Origin: Sphingobium sp. AS12
GTDB lineage: Bacteria; Pseudomonadota; Alphaproteobacteria; Sphingomonadales; Sphingomonadaceae
Assembly: GCF_019097845.1 (NCBI RefSeq)
Contig: NZ_JAHRGM010000024.1
Coordinates: 474,314 to 538,313 of the forward strand
Reading direction: 5' to 3'
Length of the DNA stretch: 64,000 nucleotides
Part shown: positions 1 to 9,882 of the stretch, one piece after another
How the letters are laid out: each line of letters opens with the position of its first letter
Numbering within the stretch: the stretch's first letter is position 1
Position numbers and translations under genes: made by a program
The notes under the pieces: generated by a model
The model's input: only the letters and a program-made list of their open reading frames with translations
The model's database searches: none
What the model was told of the DNA's origin: nothing

Positions 1-2
1 CG

Positions 3-89
3 CGCCGTTTTCTGGAGGCCCGCCAAGATGTTCTCCAAGTCCAGCAAATCGCCAAAGCGCGTTTCGCCGATGTCGGCAACCGGGGCTAA
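3..89 (+). CDS. C-terminal fragment of an upstream gene, possibly M23 peptidase
   Basis: An open frame enters from the window edge and stops with TAA at 87-89. It ends in residues reading VQQIAKARFADVGNRG. It overlaps the bactofilin start by 62 bases. In many proteobacteria a LytM/M23 peptidase gene lies directly upstream of a bactofilin gene, and the tail is compatible with such a C-terminus, but only 28 codons are visible. The frame has no start in the window. The family assignment is inference from context. Confidence 0.4.
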   Translation, partial: RRFLEARQDVLQVQQIAKARFADVGNRG

Positions 90-450
90 AAATACCCCCT
101 TCTCGCTGATCGGCAGCGACGTAACGATCAGCGGCAACCTGACCGCATCGGTCGACCTGCATGTCGATGGCGCGGTTGAGGGCGACATCAGCTGCGCCGC
201 GCTCGTGCAGGGACCAGACAGCCGGATCGTCGGCCATGTCACCGCGCAGAGCGCGCGCCTTGCGGGACTGGTCGACGGGTCGATCACCGCGCAGGAACTG
301 GTGGTCGAAAGCACCGCGCGGATTACCGGCGACGTGCGCTATGAACGGATCACGATCGAACCGGGCAGCCGCATCGAAGGGCATTTCGCGCATAAGGACC
401 ATGGCGCGGCCCCGGAACTCAAGCTGATCGCTGGTGACGGCGCGGCCTGA
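28..450 (+). CDS. Bactofilin (DUF583) polymer-forming cytoskeletal protein
   Basis: 140 residues. A basic Ser/Lys-rich tail (about 1-25) precedes a core of short repeated strands (about 26-124), with periodic G-x-(I/V) steps such as ISGNL, VEGDIS, IVGHV, LVDGSI, ITGDV and IEGHF. This is the right-handed beta-helix pattern of bactofilins, which polymerise without nucleotide and scaffold cell-wall enzymes at the inner membrane. GGAGG at 14-18 lies about 9 bases before the ATG. The gene begins inside the end of the upstream frame, so the two are probably translationally coupled. Confidence 0.9.
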   Translation: MFSKSSKSPKRVSPMSATGAKNTPFSLIGSDVTISGNLTASVDLHVDGAVEGDISCAALVQGPDSRIVGHVTAQSARLAGLVDGSITAQELVVESTARITGDVRYERITIEPGSRIEGHFAHKDHGAAPELKLIAGDGAA

Positions 451-540
451 CCGGCCGCCTCTCCTAACCACATTTGTCACTGGATGCGGCCGCGCAGCCA
501 CGATACCCGTCCCCCGTCACCGATATGGGGAGACGACAGC

Positions 541-651
541 ATGGACACGCCCGATTATTGGCCAGACATACGCCGTTTCCTGATCGGTTTCGCGATCGGC
601 GGCATCGCCATCGGTCTGTTCACGCTGATCAGCATTCAGCCGATTCCCTGA
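541..651 (+). CDS. Small single-span membrane protein (36 aa)
   Basis: ATG at 541 preceded by GGGGAGA about 8 bases upstream. The 36-residue product starts MDTPDYWPDIRRF, then has one hydrophobic segment (about residues 13-31, with a GFAIGGIAIG core) and ends QPIP. A charged N-terminus followed by one transmembrane helix suggests a small inner-membrane protein. It converges on the minus-strand DUF1232 gene four bases downstream. No family recognised; the call rests on the ribosome binding site and the clean hydrophobic segment. Confidence 0.5.
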   Translation: MDTPDYWPDIRRFLIGFAIGGIAIGLFTLISIQPIP

Positions 652-655
652 CCGG

Positions 656-1024
656 TCAGCCTGTCAGCCAATAAAGGCAGGCACCCAGTCCGACCGCCCA
701 CAGCACCAGCACGATAATGACCCCGGCACGGCTGGATGGCCGCTCCGCGCTCTCCGCCGCCTCTGCCCGATAGCGCGCCATCAGCAAAGGCGGGATGGAC
801 CGCACCGCCAGCATAATGCCCAGCGGCACGATCAGCAGATCATCGAGCAGACCCAGCACCGGTATGAAATCGGGAATCAGATCGATCGGACTGAGCGCAT
901 AAGCGGCCACCAGCAGCGCGATCAGACGCGCGAACCATGGTGTGTCGGCACTGCGCGCCGCGATCCAAAGCGCCACGACCTCGCGTTTCAGCCGCTTTGC
1001 CCAGGCTTTGAGCGCGGCCAGCAT
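656..1024 (-). CDS. DUF1232/YkvA family membrane protein
   Basis: 122 residues. The core YALSPIDLIPDFIPVLG (about 41-57), followed by LLDDLLIVPLGI, is the signature of the DUF1232 (YkvA) family. A second hydrophobic segment near the C-terminus (about 103-121) makes two or three membrane spans likely. Function of the family is unknown. It starts 7 bases after the comM stop and probably shares its transcript. Confidence 0.85.
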   Translation of the reverse strand: MLAALKAWAKRLKREVVALWIAARSADTPWFARLIALLVAAYALSPIDLIPDFIPVLGLLDDLLIVPLGIMLAVRSIPPLLMARYRAEAAESAERPSSRAGVIIVLVLWAVGLGACLYWLTG

Positions 1025-1031
1025 CCTGGCC

Positions 1032-2540
1032 TCAATTCACTGGCGCGCGACGGCGATAGCTGAGCGCTTCGGCGATATGGACGCGCCCGACCTTCTCCGC
1101 CCCGGCCAGATCGGCAATCGTCCGGGCGACCCGCAGCACGCGGGTATAGCCGCGCGCTGACAGCTTCATTGCGGCGGCGGCCTGCGCCAGCAATTGTCGG
1201 CCCGCCTCGTCGGGTCCGGCGACGTCCTCCAGCGCTTCGCCATCGACTTCAGCATTGGTGCGCACTTTGCTGTCGGCATAGCGCGCCGTCTGGACCGCGC
1301 GGGCCGCCGCGACGCGAGCGGCAACCTCGGATGATCCTTCGGCGGGCGGTGGCAGCACCAGATCGGCGGCGGTCACCGCCTGCACCTCGACATGCAGGTC
1401 AATCCGGTCGAGCAGCGGCCCGGACACCTTCGCCTGATAGTCCGCCGCACAGCGCGGCGCGCGTGAGCAAGCCAGCGCCGGATCGCCCAGATGCCCGCAG
1501 CGGCAGGGATTCATCGCGGCAATCAACTGCACCCGCGCCGGGAAGGTGACATGAGCATTGGCGCGGGCGACCGTCACCTCGCCCGTCTCCAGCGGCTGGC
1601 GCAGCGAATCCAGCACGGCACGCTGAAACTCCGGCAGTTCGTCTAGAAAAAGCACGCCCAGATGCGCCATGCTGACCTCGCCCGGCCGCACCCGCAACCC
1701 GCCGCCGACCAAAGCCGCCATCGACGCGCTGTGATGGGGGTTGCGGAAGGGCCGGGCGCGGCTGATGCATCCACCCTCCAGCGTCCCGGCGACGCTCGCC
1801 ACCATCGATGTTTCCAGCGCTTCGCCGGGCGTCAGTTCGGGCAATATGCCCGGAACACAACTCGCCATCAGTGACTTGCCAGCACCCGGCGGCCCGACCA
1901 TCAGCAGATTATGCCCGCCCGCCGCCGCAATCTCGATCGCGCGCTTGGCGGTCTCCTGCCCCTTGACCTGTTTCAGGTCGGCGGTGCGCACGGGCGCTTC
2001 AACCGCGCCCGGTTGCGGCGGCGAGAGAGCCGACGTCCCTTTGAAGTGGTTGAGGAGGCTGAGCAGATCGGGCGCGGCGACCACCTCCACCTGCCCCGCC
2101 CAGGCGGCTTCGGCCCCCTGCGCGACCGGGCAGACCAGCCCCATATCCTGCTCGCTCGCGTGAAGCGCGGCCAGCAACACGCCGGGCGACGGCGCTGTGC
2201 GCCCGTCCAGCCCCAGTTCGCCGACGACGACATAGCCCGACAGCGTCTCGGCATCGATCACCCCCATCGCGCCCAACAACGCGAGCGCGATCGGCAGGTC
2301 ATAATGCGACCCTTCCTTGGGCAGATCAGCAGGCGATAAATTGACCGTGATACGCTTGGGCGGCAGCGACAGGCCGATGGCGGCGATCGCGTTGCGCACC
2401 CGCTCACGGCTTTCGGCCACCGCCTTGTCCGGCAGGCCGACGACGATGAAATTGGGCAGGCCGGGGACCAGTTGGCACTGCACCTCGACGCCTCGCGCCT
2501 CCAGACCCAAATAAGCGACCGTCGATACCGTTGCGACCAA
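1032..2540 (-). CDS. comM: YifB/ComM family Mg-chelatase-like AAA+ ATPase
   Basis: 502 residues, full length for the family. An N-terminal Lon-S16-like region (about 1-150) precedes a Mg-chelatase-type AAA+ domain with Walker A GPPGAGKS at 216-223 and Walker B LFLDE near 297-301. A cysteine cluster (PCRCGHLGD followed by two further Cys) lies near 350-370, as in YifB proteins. ComM is a hexameric helicase that promotes branch migration of integrating DNA in natural transformation; whether this strain is transformable cannot be told. It lies 41 bases after rlmE on the same strand. Confidence 0.92.
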   Translation of the reverse strand: MVATVSTVAYLGLEARGVEVQCQLVPGLPNFIVVGLPDKAVAESRERVRNAIAAIGLSLPPKRITVNLSPADLPKEGSHYDLPIALALLGAMGVIDAETLSGYVVVGELGLDGRTAPSPGVLLAALHASEQDMGLVCPVAQGAEAAWAGQVEVVAAPDLLSLLNHFKGTSALSPPQPGAVEAPVRTADLKQVKGQETAKRAIEIAAAGGHNLLMVGPPGAGKSLMASCVPGILPELTPGEALETSMVASVAGTLEGGCISRARPFRNPHHSASMAALVGGGLRVRPGEVSMAHLGVLFLDELPEFQRAVLDSLRQPLETGEVTVARANAHVTFPARVQLIAAMNPCRCGHLGDPALACSRAPRCAADYQAKVSGPLLDRIDLHVEVQAVTAADLVLPPPAEGSSEVAARVAAARAVQTARYADSKVRTNAEVDGEALEDVAGPDEAGRQLLAQAAAAMKLSARGYTRVLRVARTIADLAGAEKVGRVHIAEALSYRRRAPVN

Positions 2541-2581
2541 GTGACCCCCGCTTCTTCCCGCTATGCGTCAGCCATCCGGCT

Positions 2582-3286
2582 TTATTTGTCGATCGGCGCG
2601 CCCGTCCGGTCCCGCGTCGGTTCATCGGGTCGCCCCTTGAACCCCTGCGCCACAACATACCATTCCACGCTGCCCTTGCGGCTGGCGGGAGGTTTGGCAT
2701 GTTTGATCGTCGTGAAATTCTTTTTGAGCAGGACCAGTAATTCGCCGTCGGTCCCGCCCGCAAAAACCTTGGCAACGAAGGTGCCGCCCTTGCGCAGATT
2801 TTCGACGGCGAACCAGGCCGCCGCTTCGACCAGACCCATGGTACGCAGATGGTCGGTCTGGGCATGGCCGACCGTGTTGGCCGCCATGTCGGAAATCACC
2901 AGATCCGGCGCGTCGCCCAGCGCATCGCGCAGCAGCTGCGGTGCCTTGTCATCCATGAAGTCCATTTCGAACAGGGTAACGCCGCCGATCGGATCGACCG
3001 GCAACAGATCGATGCCGACCACTGCCGCTTTGGGTGCCAGCTTGCGCACCACCTGCGACCAGCCACCCGGCGCGACACCCAGATCGACAACCGCGCGCGA
3101 CCCCTTCACGAAATGGAATTTCTCGTCCAGCTCGATCAGCTTGAATGCGGCGCGGCTGCGCCAGCCTTCGGCCTTGGCCTTATGGACATAGGGGTCGTTC
3201 AGATGGCGTTCGAGCCAGCGTACCGACTGCGCCGTGCGGCCCTTCGCGCTCTTGACCCGCACCCTGCCAGCACCAGATCCTCTCAT
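2582..3286 (-). CDS. rlmE: RlmE/FtsJ 23S rRNA (U2552) 2'-O-methyltransferase
   Basis: 234 residues. SAM-binding motif VVDLGVAPGGWSQ spans about 66-78. The conserved catalytic lysine is in RAAFKL (K49), and DMAANTVGHAQTDH is typical of FtsJ/RlmE. The enzyme methylates the A-loop of 23S rRNA during late 50S assembly. It starts 10 bases after the ppx stop on the same strand; the ppx-rlmE pair is common in alphaproteobacteria. The first 20 residues are basic and probably disordered. Confidence 0.93.
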   Translation of the reverse strand: MRGSGAGRVRVKSAKGRTAQSVRWLERHLNDPYVHKAKAEGWRSRAAFKLIELDEKFHFVKGSRAVVDLGVAPGGWSQVVRKLAPKAAVVGIDLLPVDPIGGVTLFEMDFMDDKAPQLLRDALGDAPDLVISDMAANTVGHAQTDHLRTMGLVEAAAWFAVENLRKGGTFVAKVFAGGTDGELLVLLKKNFTTIKHAKPPASRKGSVEWYVVAQGFKGRPDEPTRDRTGAPIDK

Positions 3287-3296
3287 ATGGCGCCTC

Positions 3297-4418
3297 TCAC
3301 ATCATTCTCCCGTCGCGGTCCATCAGACCACGCAATATGCCCTCGCGAATGCCGCGGTCCGCAACACCCAGTCGCTCCGCCGGCCAGATGTCGAGGATCG
3401 ATTCCAGTATCGCGCAGCCCGCCACCACCAAGTCAGCCCGTTCCGTGCCGATGCAGGGCAGTTTCTGCCGTTCGCCCAGCGCCATGGCCGACAGCCGCTC
3501 CGAAATGGACCGCATGGATGCGCATGGCACGATCAGCCCGTCAATCGCCTGCCGGTCATACCGTGGCAGGTTGAGGTGCAGGCTGGCGAGCGTCGTCACC
3601 GTGCCCGACGTACCCAGCAGTCGTATATCCTGCGCGCCCTGCGGCAGGCGGCGGGCGAGTGGCGAGAAGGCTTCGCTGACCCGTGCGCGCATCCGGTCAT
3701 AGGCGGCCAGTCGCGCATCGGCATCGTCATGCTCGAATGCCTCGCTCTCGGTCAGCGACACGACGCCCCAGGGCGCGCTCACCCAGTCGACGATGCGCGG
3801 AGCGCCCGATGACCCCTTTGAATCGACCAGTACCAGTTCGGTCGATCCACCACCAATATCGAAGATCAAAGCCGGTCCGTTGCCCGGTTCCAGCAAAGCG
3901 TGACAACCCAGCACCGCCAGCCGCGCTTCTTCCTCCGCACTGATAATGTCGAGCGCGATGCCGGTTTCGCGATAGACGCGCTGGATGAATTCCGCGCCGT
4001 TGGTGGCGCGACGACAGGCTTCGGTCGCGACCGACCGCGCCAGCGTGACATGGCGGCGGCGCAGCTTGTCGGCGCAGACGGACAGAGCCGCGATCGCCCG
4101 GTCGATCGCCGCATCACTGATCCGGCCGGTCGATGCCAGCCCCTCGCCCAGCCGTACGATCCGCGAAAAGGCATCGACCACTATGAAGCCGTCAGCCGAC
4201 GGCTTGGCGATCAGCAGGCGACAATTATTGGTGCCAAGGTCGATCGCGGCATAGGATCGCCGTTCGCGCGCGCCATAAGGCGCAATGCCCCGCTGCGTCG
4301 ACGGGGGAGGAATGGCCGCAGCCTTGCTCCCATCGCCCGGACCGGAAGGGGCGCGCTTGCCCGCATAACGGCCGGCCGGGCCGGAACTCTGCGGCGATGG
4401 GCGGCTCTGCTGCACCAT
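3297..4418 (-). CDS. ppx: Ppx/GppA family exopolyphosphatase
   Basis: 373 residues from the ATG at 4418 (reading MVQQSRPSPQSS). The frame is open further upstream to 4529, but that part is low-complexity and not family-like. The ASKHA fold motifs are present: AIDLGTNNCRLLIA (phosphate 1), IFDIGGGSTELVLV (phosphate 2) and LGTSGTVTTLAS (adenosine-type loop). The family hydrolyses polyphosphate or pppGpp. The first 50 residues are Pro/Ser/Gly-rich and variable. First gene of the ppx-rlmE-comM-DUF1232 cluster. Confidence 0.88.
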   Translation of the reverse strand: MVQQSRPSPQSSGPAGRYAGKRAPSGPGDGSKAAAIPPPSTQRGIAPYGARERRSYAAIDLGTNNCRLLIAKPSADGFIVVDAFSRIVRLGEGLASTGRISDAAIDRAIAALSVCADKLRRRHVTLARSVATEACRRATNGAEFIQRVYRETGIALDIISAEEEARLAVLGCHALLEPGNGPALIFDIGGGSTELVLVDSKGSSGAPRIVDWVSAPWGVVSLTESEAFEHDDADARLAAYDRMRARVSEAFSPLARRLPQGAQDIRLLGTSGTVTTLASLHLNLPRYDRQAIDGLIVPCASMRSISERLSAMALGERQKLPCIGTERADLVVAGCAILESILDIWPAERLGVADRGIREGILRGLMDRDGRMM

Positions 4419-4632
4419 GCCGTAACTCGCTTCACATATCGCCAGCCCCAAAGCGGGACCGGAACTTGGGAACCTGCTTAAGCAGATAAGCGCCAATGCG
4501 CAAGGCGCGCGCCCCGACCGACGATCCAAATCGGGAGCCGCGCTGCGGAGCGACCTTTTTCCTGGCCCCTCCCCTTCATCTTCTCGCCCGCCTGTTCTAT
4601 GGCCACACTCCTATTGCCAAGAGGAAGCCGAT

Positions 4633-5499
4633 TTGATCCTGGACCTTGCCGCTGCCGCTTCGGGTGCGATCCGTTTTGACGATCTGGGCGTCGGCCCGGT
4701 GGCGCTCGACCTCGGCTTCTTCACGCTGAAATGGTACAGCCTCGCCTATCTGGCCGGCATATTGATCGGCTACTGGTATCTGCTCAAGCTGATCGCCCAA
4801 CCCGGATCACCGATGGGTCGCCGCCATGCCGACGACATGATCTTCTATGCGACGCTCGGCATCATCATCGGCGGGCGGCTGGCCTATGTCATCTTCTACC
4901 AGCCCGAAATATTGAACAGTCCGCTAGATATCTTCAAGCTGTGGAATGGCGGCATGTCCTTCCATGGCGGCGCAGCGGGCGTGTCGCTCGGCATCCTCTA
5001 TATGGCGCGCAAGGAGAAGCTCAGCTGGCTGCGCATCCATGATTATGTCGCCTGCACCGTCCCCTTCGGCCTGTTCTTCGGTCGCCTCGCCAATTTCGTG
5101 AATGGCGAATTGTGGGGCAAGGAAACCGATGTGCCGTGGGGCATCATCTTCCCGACCGGTGGCCCGTTCGCGCGGCATCCCAGCCAACTCTATGAAGCCG
5201 CGCTGGAAGGGATCTTTCTGTTCGCCATCCTGGCCTTCGCCTTCTGGCGCACCCGCGCCCGTTATCAGCCGGGTATGCTCGTGGGTCTCTTCCTGCTGGG
5301 CTATGGCGTGTTTCGCTTCGGCGTAGAATATGTGCGAGAGGCGGACGCGCAACTGATGGAGTTCGCCGCCCGCACCGGCCTGCATATGGGCCAATGGCTG
5401 TGCGTGCCGATGATCCTGGGCGGCCTCTACCTGATCGCAACGTCGAAGGGGCGTCGCGTGCGGGTGGAACCGATCGCCGGAAGCGCGAGTGTCAGCTGA
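4633..5499 (+). CDS. lgt: Prolipoprotein diacylglyceryl transferase
   Basis: 288 residues from a TTG start at 4633 with GAGGAAG 6-12 bases upstream. Seven hydrophobic segments. Lgt signatures are visible: [19 protein letters not shown], the block [14 protein letters not shown] and HPSQLYEA. Lgt transfers diacylglycerol from phosphatidylglycerol to the lipobox cysteine at the inner membrane; several lipobox proteins are encoded in this window. The downstream methyltransferase begins within the last 11 bases. Confidence 0.95.
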   Translation: MILDLAAAASGAIRFDDLGVGPVALDLGFFTLKWYSLAYLAGILIGYWYLLKLIAQPGSPMGRRHADDMIFYATLGIIIGGRLAYVIFYQPEILNSPLDIFKLWNGGMSFHGGAAGVSLGILYMARKEKLSWLRIHDYVACTVPFGLFFGRLANFVNGELWGKETDVPWGIIFPTGGPFARHPSQLYEAALEGIFLFAILAFAFWRTRARYQPGMLVGLFLLGYGVFRFGVEYVREADAQLMEFAARTGLHMGQWLCVPMILGGLYLIATSKGRRVRVEPIAGSASVS

Positions 5500-6553
5500 A
5501 CCGCTGAGCCTCGCCGAACGGCTCTCGCGCCAGATCGCGGCGGGTGGGCCGATCTCGGTTGCCCATTATATGGCTGAGGCAAACCAGCATTATTACGCCA
5601 CCCGCGACCCGCTGGGCGCGGGTGGCGACTTTACCACCGCGCCGGAAATCAGCCAGATGTTCGGCGAACTGGTGGGGCTGTGCCTGGCGGACATTTGGAT
5701 GCGGTCGGGCCGGAGGCGGGGGCCGCTTTATGCGGAACTGGGGCCGGGACGCGGGACGCTGGCGGCTGACGCGCTGCGCGCGATGGAAAGCGCCGCGCTC
5801 GCGCCGCGCGTGCATTTTGTCGAGACCAGCCCCACGCTGCGCGAACGGCAGCGTGCGCTGCTCCCTCATGTCACCCATCATGACAATATCGACAGCCTGC
5901 CCGATGAAGGACCGTTGCTGATCGTCGCCAATGAATTTTTCGACGCGCTGCCGGTGCGCCAGTGCATCCGCGTTGGCGAGGAATGGCGTGAACGGGTCGT
6001 CATCCGGCGGGAACAGGAAGGGCGCTTCATGGCCGTTCCCGGCTATCGCCGCATCGAATCGGGCCTGCCGCCCATCGCCACGCAAGCGCAGGACGGGGCG
6101 ATCATCGAGACGCCGATCGTGGGTGCGGGCATCGCCTATGCACTGGCGCAGCGGATCGCCAAACAGGGCGGCGCGGCGATCATAATCGACTATGGCTATG
6201 CCGGGCCGCTGCTGGGCGACACGCTGCAAGCGGTCAAGGCCCATACCTTTGCAGACCCCTTTGCCGATCCGGGCGAAGTCGATCTGACTACTCATGTCGA
6301 TTTCACCATGATCGGCAATATGGCGCGACAGGCGGGGCTGCGTGTGTCGGGGCCGGTCGATCAGGGGGCGTATCTGCGCGAACTGGGCATCGACGCCCGC
6401 GCCGATCAGCTGGCCCGCACCAGCCCGGCCCGCGCCGCCGAAGTGGAGGCTACCCGCGCCCGGCTGACCGATGCCCACGCCATGGGCAGCCTGTTCAAGG
6501 CGATGGCCTGGGTCCATCCCGACTGGGCCGATCCGGCAGGCTTTGGCGACTGA
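5489..6553 (+). CDS. MidA/NDUFAF7 family SAM-dependent methyltransferase
   Basis: 354 residues from GTG at 5489, overlapping lgt. The SAM-binding loop [14 protein letters not shown] (about 84-97), [11 protein letters not shown] and IIDYGYAG are diagnostic of the COG1565/DUF185 family. Eukaryotic NDUFAF7 dimethylates an arginine of complex I subunit NDUFS2; a similar bacterial role is inferred only. lgt-midA is a conserved pair in sphingomonads and is usually followed by pgeF, which is absent here; gmk converges seven bases downstream. Confidence 0.9.
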   Translation: MSAEPLSLAERLSRQIAAGGPISVAHYMAEANQHYYATRDPLGAGGDFTTAPEISQMFGELVGLCLADIWMRSGRRRGPLYAELGPGRGTLAADALRAMESAALAPRVHFVETSPTLRERQRALLPHVTHHDNIDSLPDEGPLLIVANEFFDALPVRQCIRVGEEWRERVVIRREQEGRFMAVPGYRRIESGLPPIATQAQDGAIIETPIVGAGIAYALAQRIAKQGGAAIIIDYGYAGPLLGDTLQAVKAHTFADPFADPGEVDLTTHVDFTMIGNMARQAGLRVSGPVDQGAYLRELGIDARADQLARTSPARAAEVEATRARLTDAHAMGSLFKAMAWVHPDWADPAGFGD

Positions 6554-6559
6554 TCGCCC

Positions 6560-7225
6560 TCAATCTTCCTGGTGATAGCGACCCAGTTTGCGGATGAAAC
6601 CGATAAGACCAGTCTGGCGGCTGCGTTTCATCCGTTCGGCGTGAAGGATGGTCTGCACCCGGCTGAAACAATCGTCGGCATCGACATTGCACAGCACATA
6701 ATCATAGCCGTCCCAATGCGCGATCTCGCCAGCGGCCCGGGCCATGCGGCCATCAATGACTTCGTCGCTATCGGTCGCGCGACCACGCAGGCGGCGTTCC
6801 AGTTCTTCCATCGACGGCGGCAGGATGAACACCCGCACCACATCGCCCCCGGCAATCTGGTGCAATTGCTGCGCGCCCTGCCAGTCGATATCGAACAAGA
6901 CGTCCTGCCCGCTCTTGAGCATCGCTTCCACCGGTGCGCGCGGGGTGCCGTAGCGCTGGCCGAATACATGAGCCCATTCCAGAAATTCCTGGTCGGCGGT
7001 CATGCGGCGAAATTCCGGCAGATCGACGAAATGATAATCCTTGCCGTCGACTTCGCCCGGCCGCATCGGTCGGGTGGTCGCCGACACTGACATGGACATA
7101 TCCGGCTCGGCCGCGAGCAGCTTGCGCGCGATGGTGGACTTTCCTGCGCCAGACGGCGAGGAGAGAACGAAGAGGACGCCGCGTCGCTTGAAGTCGGGCG
7201 TCTCGATCGGGATAGTGTCGGCCAT
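6560..7225 (-). CDS. gmk: Guanylate kinase
   Basis: 221 residues from the ATG at 7225 (MADTIPIETPDFKRRG). The longer upstream frame to 7474 is antisense to the neighbour and is rejected. P-loop SSPSGAGKSTIARKLL lies near the N-terminus, followed by the GMP-binding SVSATTRPMRPGEVDGKDYHF and the lid segment LRGRATDSDEVI. It phosphorylates GMP to GDP. Divergent from the DUF2585 gene. Confidence 0.95.
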   Translation of the reverse strand: MADTIPIETPDFKRRGVLFVLSSPSGAGKSTIARKLLAAEPDMSMSVSATTRPMRPGEVDGKDYHFVDLPEFRRMTADQEFLEWAHVFGQRYGTPRAPVEAMLKSGQDVLFDIDWQGAQQLHQIAGGDVVRVFILPPSMEELERRLRGRATDSDEVIDGRMARAAGEIAHWDGYDYVLCNVDADDCFSRVQTILHAERMKRSRQTGLIGFIRKLGRYHQED

Positions 7226-7276
7226 GGCCGCTAGTGCCGCTTGAAGCGGGCTTTTGCAAGAGGGGGAAATGTGGGG

Positions 7277-7846
7277 ATGCGGCACAGGCAGATGGTCCAT
7301 CGCCGGGGTCTGATCGCCGCGGGGCTGATCGCGCTGCTGACCTGCATCGTCCTGCTGCTGATAGACCGACCGCCCATCTGCACCTGTGGCCGGGTCGAGC
7401 TGTGGCATGGGGCGCTCGACAGCGGCAACAGCCAGCATGTCGCGGACTGGTATAGTCTGAGCCATGTCATCCATGGGCTGCTCTTTTACCCCGCTACCCT
7501 GTGGCTGCTGCGACGCCGTCCGGTCGGGGTGCGGCTGGCGCTGGCTGTGGCGGTGGAATCGGCTTGGGAGATATCGGAGAATTCACCGATCATCATTGAT
7601 CGCTATCGAACCGCGACGATCGCGCTGGGCTATAGTGGCGACTCGGTCCTTAATTCGATGAGCGATATTGGCATGATGGCGCTGGGCTTCCTGTTCGCGT
7701 CGCGCGCGCCGGTCTGGCTGTCAGTGGCGGTCGCCGTCGGGTTCGAGTTGCTGGCGCTGGCGGTCATCAGGGACAATCTGACGCTCAATGTGCTGATGCT
7801 GACCTTTCCTGTGGACGCCATTCGCGACTGGCAGGCCGCGCTTTAG
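7277..7846 (+). CDS. DUF2585 (UPF0314) membrane protein
   Basis: 189 residues from ATG at 7277, chosen because AGGGGGAA at 7261-7268 is a good ribosome binding site; the frame is open to 7241. Four to five hydrophobic segments. The family-typical blocks [39 protein letters not shown] and [12 protein letters not shown] are clear. Family function is unknown. The stop overlaps the stop of the convergent 114-aa gene by four bases. Confidence 0.88.
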   Translation: MRHRQMVHRRGLIAAGLIALLTCIVLLLIDRPPICTCGRVELWHGALDSGNSQHVADWYSLSHVIHGLLFYPATLWLLRRRPVGVRLALAVAVESAWEISENSPIIIDRYRTATIALGYSGDSVLNSMSDIGMMALGFLFASRAPVWLSVAVAVGFELLALAVIRDNLTLNVLMLTFPVDAIRDWQAAL

Positions 7847-8187
7847 AGTTTGCGGGCCTTGCGCGCGGCGTCGATCGGGACAGGTTCCTTGCTCAAATCA
7901 GGCAAGGCCTTGATCGCGCGCTTGCGGTCGACCTCGCGCTTGGCCTCATACATTTTGCCCGCCATATAGGCGCCCGTCACGAAGAGCGCGCCAGCGGGGA
8001 AACGCATGATCAGGCGCTTGACGCCCATGCCTGCGATCAGGCCGACGACGCCCTTCTTGCCCGTGTCCGCCGCGACGCGGGCGGCCACGACGGTCGCACC
8101 AACGCGCGCTGCCTTGCGCAACAGGCTGGCCTTTTTGGGCGCGGTGACGGTGACGAGCGGGGCTTTGGGGGCGAAGGGCTTTTTCAT
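7843..8187 (-). CDS. Hypothetical protein, basic, possible membrane segment
   Basis: 114 residues. Strongly basic N-terminus ([19 protein letters not shown]), an Ala/Val-rich middle with [29 protein letters not shown] (about 48-77, quoted in part: [17 protein letters not shown]) and a Lys/Arg-rich tail. This looks like a small membrane-associated protein. No family recognised. It lies downstream of fumC on the same strand with a 49-base gap. Confidence 0.6.
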   Translation of the reverse strand: MKKPFAPKAPLVTVTAPKKASLLRKAARVGATVVAARVAADTGKKGVVGLIAGMGVKRLIMRFPAGALFVTGAYMAGKMYEAKREVDRKRAIKALPDLSKEPVPIDAARKARKL

Positions 8188-8236
8188 ACTGGGTTAATGT
8201 ATCGAACGGCGCGCGGTTCCGCCATGCTGATGTGGA

Positions 8237-9622
8237 TCATGTCATATTTTCCGGCCGCACCAGCGCGTCGAAGGTCGCCGCATCCACCAGCCCCAGTTCG
8301 AGGCCCGCGGCTTTCAGCGTCTGGCCGGTCTTGTGTGCGTGCTTGGCGATGGCGGCGGCATTGTCATAGCCGATCGCCGGGGCCAGTGCGGTGACCAGCA
8401 TCAGCGAGCGATCGACAAGTTCGGTAATACGCGGCTCATTGGCCTCCAGCCCCTCGACACAGCGTCCGGCAAAACTGTCCATGCCGACGCTCAGCAGATG
8501 GATCGAGCGCAGCACCGCCGCGCCGATCATCGGCTTGAACACATTAAGTTCCAGATGGCCCTGCATCCCGCCGACGGTCACCGCCTGATGATTGCCGATG
8601 ACCTGCGCCGCGACCATGGTCAGCATTTCGCACTGGGTCGGGTTGACCTTGCCCGGCATGATCGAGCTGCCCGGTTCGTTGGCGGGCAGGTCCAGCTCAC
8701 CGAGGCCGGAGCGCGGGCCGGAGCCGAGCAGGCGGATGTCATTGGCGATCTTGGTGAGCGCGACGGCCAGCGTGGCGAGGGTGGAGGAGAGATGGACCAG
8801 CGGATCGTTGGACGCCAGCGCCTCGAACTTGTTGTCGGCGGTGCGGAACGGCAGGCCAGTGATGGTGGCGATTTCCGCCGCGATCGCGACGTCGAAGCCT
8901 TTGGGCGCATTGAGACCCGTGCCGACCGCCGTGCCACCCTGCGCCATCGCCATCATGCCGTGCACGACGGCAGGCTCGATCCGCTTGCGGCTGCGATAGA
9001 CCTGATGGGCATAGCCGGAAAATTCCTGCCCCAGCGTCAGCGGGGTCGCATCCTGCAAATGGGTGCGGCCAATCTTGACGATATGGTTCCACGCCTTCGC
9101 CTTGGCATCGAGCGCGGCATGGAGCCGGTCGAGCGCGGGAAACAGGGCTTTGGTAACCGCCAGAGCCGCCGCGATATGGAGCGCGGTGGGGAAGCTGTCG
9201 TTGGACGATTGGCCCAAATTCACACCGTCATTGGGATGCACCGGATGCTTGCCGCCGCGCGTGCCGGTGAGCGCTTCATTGGCGATGCTGGCGATCACTT
9301 CATTGACGTTCATATTGGTCTGGGTGCCGCTGCCCGTCTGCCAGATGACGAGGGGGAACTGGTCGTCATGGCTTCCCGCAGCCACGGCGGCGGCTGCGGT
9401 TTCGATCGCGTCGGCCTGGGTTGCGTCCAGCCCGTGATCGCGGTTCACCCGCGCGGCGGCCTGCTTCACGATGGCCAGCGCATGGACGATGCCGATCGGC
9501 ATCCGCTCGACCGGGTCGAACGGGAAATTCTCGATGCTCCGCTGCGTCTGCGCGCCCCAATAGGCGTCTGCTGGCACCTCTATGGCGCCGATACTGTCAC
9601 TTTCGGTGCGGGTTGCGGGCAT
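8237..9622 (-). CDS. fumC: Fumarate hydratase, class II
   Basis: 461 residues, the normal length. Fumarase/aspartase signature [16 protein letters not shown], the substrate-site [14 protein letters not shown] and the [16 protein letters not shown] block are intact. FumC is the iron-independent, stable fumarase of the TCA cycle. Homologous aspartase/argininosuccinate lyase share the signature, but [11 protein letters not shown] with NVNEVIA fits fumarase. Monocistronic or first gene before the 114-aa protein. Confidence 0.95.
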   Translation of the reverse strand: MPATRTESDSIGAIEVPADAYWGAQTQRSIENFPFDPVERMPIGIVHALAIVKQAAARVNRDHGLDATQADAIETAAAAVAAGSHDDQFPLVIWQTGSGTQTNMNVNEVIASIANEALTGTRGGKHPVHPNDGVNLGQSSNDSFPTALHIAAALAVTKALFPALDRLHAALDAKAKAWNHIVKIGRTHLQDATPLTLGQEFSGYAHQVYRSRKRIEPAVVHGMMAMAQGGTAVGTGLNAPKGFDVAIAAEIATITGLPFRTADNKFEALASNDPLVHLSSTLATLAVALTKIANDIRLLGSGPRSGLGELDLPANEPGSSIMPGKVNPTQCEMLTMVAAQVIGNHQAVTVGGMQGHLELNVFKPMIGAAVLRSIHLLSVGMDSFAGRCVEGLEANEPRITELVDRSLMLVTALAPAIGYDNAAAIAKHAHKTGQTLKAAGLELGLVDAATFDALVRPENMT

Positions 9623-9882
9623 TGGAGACGCCTTTCAGTTAAGAGTCATTCGCAAATCTGATGCTGATTTAAGGTGAGGGGAAGGAAATCCAAGGGGTTA
9701 CAGGTAGAGCGGTGACAGGGGCGGGTTGGTTGGAGGGGATAGAGTGTGAAACTTCGTTAAGTTCGCCCATGTCGCATATGGAGAGTTAGCGCTGGGCAGC
9801 GATGTAGGACAGTGGGAATTGCAGGATGGCGGCGAGGTGTGCGCCTGTGTTACAAGGTGTACAGGTTACGAAATGACGGTCC

